NCBI GenBank assembly: GCA_964394085.1
Contig: CAYMWF010000016.1
Coordinates: 17,169 to 81,168, forward strand
DNA length: 64,000 bases
Direction of reading: 5' to 3'
DNA from: CAYMWF01 sp964394085 [NCBI: uncultured Gemmatimonadota bacterium]
GTDB lineage: Bacteria > GCA-2686955 > CAYMWF01
In this document: piece after piece, positions 18,228 through 25,265 of the stretch
How positions within the stretch are numbered: position 1 is the first letter of the stretch
Layout of the letters: every line of letters begins with the position of its first letter
The notes under the pieces: generated by a model
The model's input: only the letters and a program-made list of their open reading frames with translations
The model's database searches: none
Told to the model about the DNA's origin: nothing
Position numbers and translations under genes: made by a program

Positions 18228-19025
18228 ATATTCGGAGTAAATGACACGTATTCTGAAACTGTCGCAGCTAAAATAATCAGTGGGTCTCTCTTTGCCCTTC
18301 TGGGTGGGAGTGTCGGCTCTTTTGCTTCCGTTGTTACAGAGCGATATCCCGAAGAATCAGTTATATCACCAGGCTCGAGGTGCAATGCATGTGGAATCGG
18401 TATTGCCTGGTACGACAAAATCCCGCTAGTCAGTTACGTCCTGCTTTCAGGTAAATGCAGAAAATGCGGCACAGCGATACCTCTGGAGCTTTATCTTAAT
18501 GAGATTTTATTCGCACTGGTGTTTATTTCGGTTGCGCAGTTGCCGTTCCCTCTTGTAACGAAAATTCGTCTTTTCCTGTTTATTCCGATCGGTTGGATGG
18601 CAGCCAGGATCGATCTGAAACACGGGTTGCTTCCCGATTTTCTCACAGTATCAGGATTGTTGCTGAGTATAATATTGGTACTGCCCTTCAGAGATTTCGA
18701 TTTGATTCGTGGATCCGTTCTGGGAGCGGTTGTGGCTTCGGGTTTTATGCTCTTTCTATATTTAATAACTAGACGAAAGGGGATCGGACTGGGCGATGTG
18801 AAGTTCTCAGCGATGGCAGGAGGGTTTTCAGGTTTATGGGGAAGCATCATGTTTCTCAAGGTGGCCTTTTTTATCGGCGGAGCGATGGGAATCCTGCTGG
18901 TTCTTTCGGGACGAAGATCAATGAAAAGCCGAATCCGCTTCGGCCCTATGCTCGGAATCGGGGGGCTGGTGGGAATACTCTATGCGGATGCTGATTGGTT
19001 CGCTATTCTGGAATGGCCGTTTTGA
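18228..19025 (+). CDS. pilD: prepilin peptidase (A24 family), 5' end unclear
   Basis: An integral-membrane aspartic protease that cleaves and N-methylates type IV prepilins. The homologous frame runs from at least 18228. LFALLGGSVGSFASVV is the first helix, and CNACG...CRKCG supplies the four zinc-binding cysteines. The catalytic aspartates lie in RIDLKHGLLPD and GLGDVKFSAM. No ATG, GTG or TTG exists in this frame before the first helix. A well-placed GGAGTAA-ATG at 18241 is in another frame that stops after 11 codons. So either a rare start such as ATA is used or there is a one-base frameshift near 18265. The first GTG in frame, at 18519, would remove the zinc motif and is unlikely to be the true start. 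Confidence 0.72.
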   Translation: MFGVNDTYSETVAAKIISGSLFALLGGSVGSFASVVTERYPEESVISPGSRCNACGIGIAWYDKIPLVSYVLLSGKCRKCGTAIPLELYLNEILFALVFISVAQLPFPLVTKIRLFLFIPIGWMAARIDLKHGLLPDFLTVSGLLLSIILVLPFRDFDLIRGSVLGAVVASGFMLFLYLITRRKGIGLGDVKFSAMAGGFSGLWGSIMFLKVAFFIGGAMGILLVLSGRRSMKSRIRFGPMLGIGGLVGILYADADWFAILEWPF

Positions 19026-19063
19026 AGATCCTCCGGTCTTTCAGTAACTTGTGTTAGGGGAGT

Positions 19064-20065
19064 ATGAGTAAGCGAAGGACAAAAGCGAATATTGTCGGTC
19101 TTGATATAGGTTCGAGATGTATCAAAGCTGTAGAACTCGACGATCAGGGCAGAATCCTCTGGGCTTCAATCCGTAATATAGAACCGCTTGTTTATCACAG
19201 GTCCGAGGTGATCAACAGAGGCGTTTTAGTACCTGCCCTGACGGATCTCCTTTCGCGCAGGCAAAATCCCAAAATGAGGATAGCCGTGGCATTCCCATCG
19301 ATGCATCTTCAAATGCGAATCACGCATATTGGGATAAACAGAAGTCAAGAAGACTGCACACCGACAGAAGTCGATTTGAAATATAACTTCCTGCTGGATA
19401 ATGCGGAGGTCTTGGCTGCGGGAGAAATCCTTGGTTTCGATAATGATAGAGGATCCGCCAGGGTTTTGCAGACAGTGGTACGATCCGAAACTGTAGAAGA
19501 GCTGACGATCCTGATTAAAGATGCAGGATTTAATCCTGAAGTTGTATCTTCCCCTGTGTTCACCCTTCCCGAAGTTTTTCCCGATCTCTTAGTAAAAAAA
19601 TCTATTTCTATATTCCTTGATGCGGGTTTTGAGAGTACAAAACTTGTAATGTACAAAAACGGGGAGCCTTTCGGTCAAAGATATATGCGTATCGGACTCG
19701 CCGACCTGCATAATGCTGGAGATAGTTCTGAAATCCTGAGAGAATCAGAACAAAAAATTGAAAATGCCAGCTCCGACGAACTTGATGATGTTTCGACCTG
19801 GCGTGACTATCTGGGAAGGATTATCGAAGGCGTTGAATCCGCACTGGATGATTTTGAAACTTCAATGACCGGCGTTTCAATTATGAGGGTTGGAGGGGGA
19901 GGGAGTCGAATTGAAGCTTTTATCAATGGTTTGACCGAGCATTTTTACGGAAGGTTTGAAGTTGCCACCGCCATACCGCGAACGAGGAAGGGTGATATGA
20001 ATTCTGAAGTTCCCGGTGAGCTTTTATGTAATGCAGCATCGCTGGCCGTGTGGGAGGGGGTCTGA
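19064..20065 (+). CDS. pilM: type IV pilus assembly protein PilM
   Basis: A 333-residue actin-like cytoplasmic protein of the PilM family, which binds the N terminus of PilN and links the inner-membrane PilN/PilO complex to the pilus motor. It starts with the phosphate-binding loop VGLDIGSRCIKAVEL and has a second phosphate loop in IFLDAGFESTK near residue 185. GGGGAG precedes the ATG. The stop overlaps the ribosome-binding region of pilN. There is a predicted terminator well upstream but none between this gene and the PilQ-like gene, so pilM-N-O-P-Q forms an operon. Confidence 0.87.
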   Translation: MSKRRTKANIVGLDIGSRCIKAVELDDQGRILWASIRNIEPLVYHRSEVINRGVLVPALTDLLSRRQNPKMRIAVAFPSMHLQMRITHIGINRSQEDCTPTEVDLKYNFLLDNAEVLAAGEILGFDNDRGSARVLQTVVRSETVEELTILIKDAGFNPEVVSSPVFTLPEVFPDLLVKKSISIFLDAGFESTKLVMYKNGEPFGQRYMRIGLADLHNAGDSSEILRESEQKIENASSDELDDVSTWRDYLGRIIEGVESALDDFETSMTGVSIMRVGGGGSRIEAFINGLTEHFYGRFEVATAIPRTRKGDMNSEVPGELLCNAASLAVWEGV

Positions 20066-20066
20066 A

Positions 20067-20636
20067 ATGAACCCGCCCGGGATCAGGATCAATTTCCTGG
20101 ACAACTTATTACAGGATGCAAAACCTTCCAAGCAGCCTGCACTCCGTTATGGTCGCATGTATCTGCTTTCTTTTACGATCCTGATACTCGCTGTGTCGAT
20201 AATTATTTCGGGTGTATTGACTTCCCTGAAGAGACTTGACGCCGTTCAAAATGAACTGGCTGAAAAAGAAGCCGAGATTATGCCTATTCTTGATTTTCTT
20301 GATACTCAACAAAAGGCGCAATTACGGATGGAAACGATCCTGGATCGATTGACGCTCTGGGAAGAGGATAAATACCTTTTACCCGCTCTCATGCAGACGC
20401 TGGCTCTCTCAGCACCTCGAGATATCGGTTTTGAGGAAATCAAGGTGGGAACAAGGAGCAGTACGCTTCTTTCAGGGAGCACCAGGAGCGTCTTCTCTGT
20501 TCTGGAATTGTTGGCGCGCCTGGAGCAGAATGAAAATATATATATGCCGAAATTAGAAACCATGTGGCATAAAACCAACAAAGTGTTTTTTGTGTTAAGT
20601 TTCAGAGCACAAGCAGTTTCGGATGGTCGTTCATGA
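20067..20636 (+). CDS. pilN: type IV pilus inner-membrane protein PilN
   Basis: A 189-residue bitopic protein. A short cytoplasmic N terminus with IRINFLDN (the PilM-binding INLLP-type motif) is followed by a single helix (about residues 32-52) and a periplasmic coiled coil (LKRLDAVQNELAEKEAEI) leading to a ferredoxin-like domain. The ATG at 20067 is chosen because GGAGGGGG lies just upstream, two bases after the pilM stop. The frame remains open into pilM but that extension is not PilN-like. It overlaps pilO by four bases. Confidence 0.85.
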   Translation: MNPPGIRINFLDNLLQDAKPSKQPALRYGRMYLLSFTILILAVSIIISGVLTSLKRLDAVQNELAEKEAEIMPILDFLDTQQKAQLRMETILDRLTLWEEDKYLLPALMQTLALSAPRDIGFEEIKVGTRSSTLLSGSTRSVFSVLELLARLEQNENIYMPKLETMWHKTNKVFFVLSFRAQAVSDGRS

Positions 20637-21151
20637 AACTGGTATTATATATACTGGTCAATATTGCACTGATTTCAGGGATCGTGGGAATTTATTATCA
20701 CTTTATCCCTCAGATTATGGCAGAAAAAACCACAGAATTGGAGAGAAGGCAGCGCGAATATATTGAAAAACTGGAAACTGCCAATACCGTTGAGGAAAAA
20801 TTCGAGGAAGTGGCACAAGTTCGAAGGAAATATGTTCTTGTGTCCCAAGCATTTCCTTCAACAAGTTCAGAAGTTTCAAATTATCTTCAGATCCAAGGAG
20901 AGAGATGCGGAGTCAGTATTATAAAAAACGAACCAGTTTCCTCAGATAGCTTGGACACCCCCGGTACTATCGCTTTTAATGTTTCAATCCGATCGCGGTA
21001 TCATGACTTTGCGGTCTTCTTGACAAACCTTGCGGACGGAGAAATTCCGGTTCAATGGTCTGATGTTTCACTTTCACGTATTGATGGCACTGACGGTAAT
21101 ACGGTTGCATGTAAAATGCGAATTACGTCATTCATTGAAGAAAGGCCTTAA
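20633..21151 (+). CDS. pilO: type IV pilus inner-membrane protein PilO
   Basis: A 172-residue protein with one N-terminal helix (LYILVNIALISGIVGIYYHF), a coiled-coil stretch (about residues 33-65) and a C-terminal ferredoxin-like fold. This is the PilO plan. PilO pairs with PilN in the inner membrane and with PilP in the periplasm. The ATG overlaps the pilN stop (ATGA), so translation is coupled. Identification rests mainly on size, topology and gene order. Confidence 0.8.
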   Translation: MKLVLYILVNIALISGIVGIYYHFIPQIMAEKTTELERRQREYIEKLETANTVEEKFEEVAQVRRKYVLVSQAFPSTSSEVSNYLQIQGERCGVSIIKNEPVSSDSLDTPGTIAFNVSIRSRYHDFAVFLTNLADGEIPVQWSDVSLSRIDGTDGNTVACKMRITSFIEERP

Positions 21152-21152
21152 A

Positions 21153-21614
21153 TTGTCGACGAAATTTACAATTAGCTCTGTGATTCTAATACTTCTTGCG
21201 TGTTTTTCGTTCGCCGGGAGTGCAAGTCAACCGGAAACGGTCTATGAGATGTTGTCCAGTTCTTATTCGGACTCGCAGATCCGCAATATATGGGCGATTG
21301 ATTCGGAAGAAAGTGGATCCGCTGAAACCAGTTTCGTTTATTCCGCACAACACTGTAGAGATCCTTTTGCAGAGCCGGAAGAAAAAATGGATTTGCTGAA
21401 GCTTCCGGAGCGGGGAGAGCAACTTATATTAAAGGGTATTCTCTCGACAGCTGAACGCAAACTCGCAATAGTTGCCGCCCCAACCGGTCGTACATATATA
21501 CTGGGTGCAGGATTCGAGATTGCGGGAGGTTCTGTAGAATCCGTAACAGAACAATGTGTAATCCTGGTCAAAACAGGCGGAAGAAGGAGGTTGAGAATCT
21601 GTGCGGATTTTTAG
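21153..21614 (+). CDS. pilP: PilP-like pilus assembly protein
   Basis: About 153 residues: a hydrophobic signal (ISSVILILLACFSFAGSAS), a low-complexity linker, then CRDPFAEPE and a compact beta domain (about 85-150). There, LILKGILSTAERKLAIVAAPTGRTY matches the PilP homology domain that joins PilO to PilQ. The start is a TTG two bases after the pilO stop. The frame is open further upstream within pilO, but only the TTG gives a clean signal peptide. The signal contains LLAC, yet a lipoprotein cleavage site there is not convincing. The last 14 bases overlap the next gene. Confidence 0.75.
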   Translation: MSTKFTISSVILILLACFSFAGSASQPETVYEMLSSSYSDSQIRNIWAIDSEESGSAETSFVYSAQHCRDPFAEPEEKMDLLKLPERGEQLILKGILSTAERKLAIVAAPTGRTYILGAGFEIAGGSVESVTEQCVILVKTGGRRRLRICADF

Positions 21615-22365
21615 TGGCCGGTTAATTTTTATTTCGTTGTTTCTTCTGCCATCGGTAGTCTCAGGAGACGCCCGGTTGACCAAGGTTTCCCTGACATACT
21701 GGAATGGCGACAGTTTGGGTGCGGTGGTAGAGTTCACTGAACCGCCATCTCGTACCAGTTCGTTTCTTCTCACGGATCATGACAGGCTGGTTATTGATTT
21801 CCGAAACGCCGTGAATAACCTCAGCAGGAAAAAGATTGAAACCAAATCCGGAACTTTTTTGCGTTCCATTCGCTCCAGCCAGTTTACACCTCTGCCGAAT
21901 CCCATCACCAGGCTCGTTTTCGACCTGGACAACCCGGTCCGATACGATATTTCCAATACCGGTAAAGTTATCAATATTCTATTGTTTCAAAATCGGCGTC
22001 GGAATATCCCGAGCTATTCATCACCGCCGGCCAAAGTGGAAAAAATCGAAGAATCCACGCAGTCCACGTTTTCGAAGACGGAGGATATAGTAAAAGACTT
22101 GGCGGATTCAGAATCAAGGCAGGGAAGGATAGATTTAAGTTTCAATGAAACCCGCCTTATTGATATTCTTAACGGTCTCGCCATGTTGGCCCAAAGCGAG
22201 GTGATTTACCGAGCCTGCAGACCAGATACTTTGCTGGTATCCGGTGAATTCAGAGCTGACCATTTGGGCGAAATCCTTGATAAGCTGCTCTCCTCGCGTG
22301 ACCTTTCCTGGAGTTTTTCGGAAGACAGTATCCTCATTATTGCAGGACCCTCATGGTCCGAATAA
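21601..22365 (+). CDS. PilQ-like protein with AMIN and secretin N domains but no secretin barrel
   Basis: A 254-residue exported protein (signal peptide about 1-21, GTG start). An AMIN peptidoglycan-binding domain spans about 25-130 (LTKVSLTYWNGDSLGAVVEF... RLVIDF). A Pro/Ser linker and an STN-type secretin N0 domain (FNETRLIDILNGLAMLA ... LDKLLSSRDLSWSFSEDSILI) follow. A normal PilQ continues with N1 domains and a secretin barrel, but here the frame ends at residue 254. The next gene, rsmD, starts inside its last 13 bases. The order pilM-N-O-P-Q is kept, so this occupies the pilQ slot. The secretin itself must be encoded elsewhere or be absent. Confidence 0.72.
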   Translation: MRIFSGRLIFISLFLLPSVVSGDARLTKVSLTYWNGDSLGAVVEFTEPPSRTSSFLLTDHDRLVIDFRNAVNNLSRKKIETKSGTFLRSIRSSQFTPLPNPITRLVFDLDNPVRYDISNTGKVINILLFQNRRRNIPSYSSPPAKVEKIEESTQSTFSKTEDIVKDLADSESRQGRIDLSFNETRLIDILNGLAMLAQSEVIYRACRPDTLLVSGEFRADHLGEILDKLLSSRDLSWSFSEDSILIIAGPSWSE

Positions 22366-22925
22366 TTGCCGGCACTGCCAAGGGCGTTCGTCTAAGGGTC
22401 GTTGGTAAAAAGGGATGCCGTCCAACACCTGACAGGCTGAAGGAAGCACTCTTCAGTGTTCTGGGGGATAAGCTTGATGGGATTAAAGTTCTCGACCTGT
22501 TTGCGGGAACCGGTAGTCTCGGTCTTGAAACTCTGAGTAGAAACGCTGCATTCGCATGTTTCGTCGAAGACAACCACGAGCGGGTCAGTGAATTGAATGA
22601 GAAAGTAAAAACTTTGGGTTTTGAAAACAGAGCGGCTGTCATCGAAATGAATGCACTCAGAGCAGGTAAGCTGCTTGCAAGGAAATTTAGTCCGTTCGAT
22701 TTGATTTTCGCCGATCCACCATATCACTGGCTGGAAGCGCATCAAGAAGATTTATTTAATCTGATAGGGAACCAAGATCTGCTAACGAAGAATGGAACCG
22801 GCATCTTCGTTCTGGAATCATCGGGAGATACCGAGATTCAAGAACCCCTGGGTCAGGGATGGAAAATTGAAAAGCGAATCAAGATCGCCACAAGTAAAGT
22901 AACTGTAATGTTGTGGGAGAGCTGA
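22353..22925 (+). CDS. rsmD: 16S rRNA (guanine-966-N2)-methyltransferase
   Basis: A 190-residue RsmD-family methyltransferase that modifies G966 of 16S rRNA using S-adenosylmethionine. It opens with the RNA-binding VRIIAGTAKGVRLRV and has the SAM-binding motif I LDLFAGTGSLGLETLS at about 49-64. The catalytic motif IV, FADPPYHW, lies at about 115. Full length for the family. It overlaps the preceding pilus gene by 13 bases and is followed by a flippase-like gene and coaD. The rsmD-coaD neighbourhood is common across bacteria. Confidence 0.92.
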   Translation: MVRIIAGTAKGVRLRVVGKKGCRPTPDRLKEALFSVLGDKLDGIKVLDLFAGTGSLGLETLSRNAAFACFVEDNHERVSELNEKVKTLGFENRAAVIEMNALRAGKLLARKFSPFDLIFADPPYHWLEAHQEDLFNLIGNQDLLTKNGTGIFVLESSGDTEIQEPLGQGWKIEKRIKIATSKVTVMLWES

Positions 22926-22932
22926 AAATAAG

Positions 22933-23958
22933 ATGATTGATCCGATAATTTATATCCTCAAAATAATATTGATATTTGAAATCGCAGGGTACTTCCTGTA
23001 TCGGGCGCTGGGAACTGTAGCCAAGGAAGAGCTACTCGACTCACTGGTTTCCGCAGACCTTTTATACACCATTCCAGCCGGGATACTGCTTCTTTTATCA
23101 TGTCTGTTAAGGGCATATAGATGGAAGATTCTTCTTATGCCGATCAAGAAAATAAAGGCATCGACGCTTTTCATTGCCATAATGATCGGGTTCACGATAA
23201 ACAACCTGATGCCTGCACGTATTGGAGAACTGGCCCGACTGTTTATCGTTGAATATAAAAGCGGTGTGAGCAAAACCACCACGCTGGCAACGATTGTTGT
23301 AGAAAGGCTTTTCGACGGCATGAGTATCATCCTGTTTGTCGCAGCCGCCATCTTACTGCTTCCCGATTGCCCGGTTCATATCAGGACGGCGGGATATCTC
23401 GGCGCAGCATTTTTTTTCGGCCTGTTTTTTTTCATGGTGTTATTAAAGAGCAAACCCGAACCCGTTAAGAGAATCACTCAGAAATTCGGACGCATGATTC
23501 CGGGTGGGAAAGGTGCTGCACTCGAACGGATCGTCGCTTCGTTTATAAAGGGATTGGGGTTTCTCGATAATCCAAGGCAAATAGCAGGTGTATTTGCATA
23601 TTCCCTTATTATTTGGATTACAGCTATCGGGGGTTTCTATGTAATGGGTTTTGCATATCCAGACCTGCAGATTTCGATCCTGGAATCTATTTTCATTCTC
23701 GGAGCAGTCGGCATCGCTGTCATGGTTCCTGTTCCCGGTTTCATCGGTGTATTTCATGAATTCGTCAAAGAAACAGTACTGTTTTTCGCACCTGGGAAAA
23801 ATGCGGATGCAGCTGCGTATGCCGTTGTTATGCATGCAGTCAATTATATTTCGATTACTGCAGTTGGGCTTTTATTGATCTGGAAAGAAGGTTTGTCTCT
23901 TTCATTTATCCGAAAAAAGAGCACCGAAAGTAACGAAAAAAAAACAAGGAGTGAGTAA
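22933..23958 (+). CDS. flippase-like / lysylphosphatidylglycerol synthase-type membrane protein
   Basis: A 341-residue integral membrane protein of the UPF0104/AglD-MprF N-domain superfamily, with about eight helices. Family marks are LLLSCLLRAYRWKILL near residue 60, the NNLMPARIGELARLF motif near residue 95 and VPVPGFIGVFHEF near residue 265. Members move lipid-linked substrates across the membrane or, in MprF, translocate aminoacylated lipids. The soluble aminoacyl-transferase domain of MprF is absent, so lipid or glycolipid flipping is the likelier role. It lies seven bases after rsmD and abuts coaD. Confidence 0.75.
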   Translation: MIDPIIYILKIILIFEIAGYFLYRALGTVAKEELLDSLVSADLLYTIPAGILLLLSCLLRAYRWKILLMPIKKIKASTLFIAIMIGFTINNLMPARIGELARLFIVEYKSGVSKTTTLATIVVERLFDGMSIILFVAAAILLLPDCPVHIRTAGYLGAAFFFGLFFFMVLLKSKPEPVKRITQKFGRMIPGGKGAALERIVASFIKGLGFLDNPRQIAGVFAYSLIIWITAIGGFYVMGFAYPDLQISILESIFILGAVGIAVMVPVPGFIGVFHEFVKETVLFFAPGKNADAAAYAVVMHAVNYISITAVGLLLIWKEGLSLSFIRKKSTESNEKKTRSE

Positions 23959-24456
23959 ATGGCAACAGGTGTTTACCCGGGTACTTTTGATCCTGTGACC
24001 TTTGGTCATCTTGAGATTGTGGAGAGATCGCTTCAGTTCTTGGACAAACTGGTCATCGGCGTCAGCACGCAAATAGAGAAAAATCCGATGTTTTCAATAG
24101 AAGAGAGAGTTGCCCTGCTGGAATCTGTTTTGAAGGGATACGAGGAGCGCGTGCACATTGAGGTTTTCGGAAACCTCCTGGTGGAGTTCGCCCAGGACAA
24201 GAAGGCTGACGTTGTTGTAAGGGGACTCCGGGTCATTTCGGATTTCGAGTACGAATTTCAGATGGCGCTTATCAACCGACGGATGGCACCAAAAGTTGAA
24301 ACAGTGTTCTTGATGCCCAACGAGCAGCATATTTATCTAAGTTCAACCTTGGTTAAAGAGATTGCATCCTATGGGGGAGATATTTCACCATTCGTGCCAG
24401 AAGAAGTTAAACTTGCTGTAACCCGGAAGATTTCAGGTAAGAAAGAGGTCTCCTGA
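23959..24456 (+). CDS. coaD: phosphopantetheine adenylyltransferase
   Basis: The 165-residue CoaD, fourth enzyme of coenzyme A synthesis, joins 4'-phosphopantetheine to ATP. The nucleotidyl-transferase motif is visible as YPGTFDPVTFGHLEI (T/HxGH) at residues 6-20 and the second signature as YLSSTLVKEI near residue 128. RGLRVISDFEYE lies in between, as usual. AAGGAG precedes the ATG, which directly follows the preceding stop. Confidence 0.96.
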   Translation: MATGVYPGTFDPVTFGHLEIVERSLQFLDKLVIGVSTQIEKNPMFSIEERVALLESVLKGYEERVHIEVFGNLLVEFAQDKKADVVVRGLRVISDFEYEFQMALINRRMAPKVETVFLMPNEQHIYLSSTLVKEIASYGGDISPFVPEEVKLAVTRKISGKKEVS

Positions 24457-24510
24457 AATGAAAATACAGAATTCTATCTAATATGCATCTGAATCAAAGA
24501 AATCATGCGA

Positions 24511-24984
24511 TCAAATATCTTTATCTTCTTCATCCTCTTCTGATTTGAAGAGCGCATCCAGGGGGTTATCTTTTTGTTGCCTGGCAGGATCTTTCAAAAT
24601 TTCTTCGAGTTCGGCGAACTTCTTTTTCTTCTGAATCGTAAATGAATCGGAAGTCAACATCTTCTCATGCTTGCGTACTTTTTCTTCTTTGTGTTTCTGC
24701 ACCTTTCGGGTTTCTTCTTCTGCGGATATGTCTGATTCAGCTTCGATCAAGGGAATAAAATTCTTTAAATCCTTGATATATATCCTGTCGCCGAATGGAG
24801 TCGCAACCCGGCCGACTATACCGAATTTATCCATCCTGTTGCACAAATGGATCACCTTTTCTTTCTGAATACCCACAAAATCGGACAACTCATCTATTCC
24901 CGGCTCCCGGCCTTCGCGGTGCTTGAATACTTTGATTACCCCGACAACTCCAAGACACTGTTCAAAAATTGTATCTTCTTTCAT
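24511..24984 (-). CDS. winged-helix-like protein with charged C-terminal tail, unknown function
   Basis: About 157 residues. Residues 8-75 look like a winged-helix DNA-binding domain: GVVGVIKVFKHREGREPGIDELSDFVGI, then KVIHLCNRMDKFGIVGRVATPFGDRIYI, where a beta hairpin would follow the recognition helix. The remaining half is a highly charged, probably helical tail (EEETRKVQKHKEEKVRKHEK ... DEEDKDI). The ATG at 24984 has a strong GGGAGGAG upstream. A longer open frame to 25179 exists but does not continue the fold. It is transcribed away from a sulfatase-like gene. I do not recognise the family. Confidence 0.65.
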   Translation of the reverse strand: MKEDTIFEQCLGVVGVIKVFKHREGREPGIDELSDFVGIQKEKVIHLCNRMDKFGIVGRVATPFGDRIYIKDLKNFIPLIEAESDISAEEETRKVQKHKEEKVRKHEKMLTSDSFTIQKKKKFAELEEILKDPARQQKDNPLDALFKSEEDEEDKDI

Positions 24985-25141
24985 ACATCTCCTCCCGGAT
25001 GAAACAAGACTACAAGATTCGTTGTCAAACTGCAAGTCTGCAGTATTTCGTTGAGGATGGAAGCTCCAGACGCGTTGAATTGCGGAAAACCAGTTAGTAG
25101 AGAAGCGAGAGCATTGTAACCTTGTTTCCAGATCAATCGGT

Positions 25142-25170
25142 TCGACATCTTGACAAACCTGCAATATTAT
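25142..25170 (+). promoter_or_regulatory. predicted sigma-70 promoter for the sulfatase-like gene
   Basis: TCGACA (-35, 25142-25147), an exact 17-base spacer and TATTAT (-10, 25165-25170), each box matching five of six consensus bases. It lies about 95 bases before the start codon, leaving a leader that contains the hairpin described next. Confidence 0.5.
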
Positions 25171-25221
25171 GCTAACCATAATTCACAATATGGCAGCGAA
25201 TAGCGCAATAATCTGCCGTCC

Positions 25222-25247
25222 ACCCGGCAACTCTCAACCTGCCGGGT
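25222..25247 (+). promoter_or_regulatory. leader hairpin before the sulfatase-like gene
   Basis: ACCCGGCA (25222-25229) and TGCCGGGT (25240-25247) form a perfect 8-bp stem with a 10-base loop, followed by TTAATTTTA. It lies between the predicted promoter and the ATG at 25266, where a terminator for an upstream plus-strand gene is not expected. An attenuator or mRNA stability element is possible. Confidence 0.45.
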
Positions 25248-25265
25248 TTAATTTTACGGTGCCCC

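Noticed and set aside
18519-19025. prepilin peptidase starting at the GTG at 18519
   Set aside because: This would omit the first helix and the four-cysteine zinc motif that are clearly encoded just upstream in the same frame.
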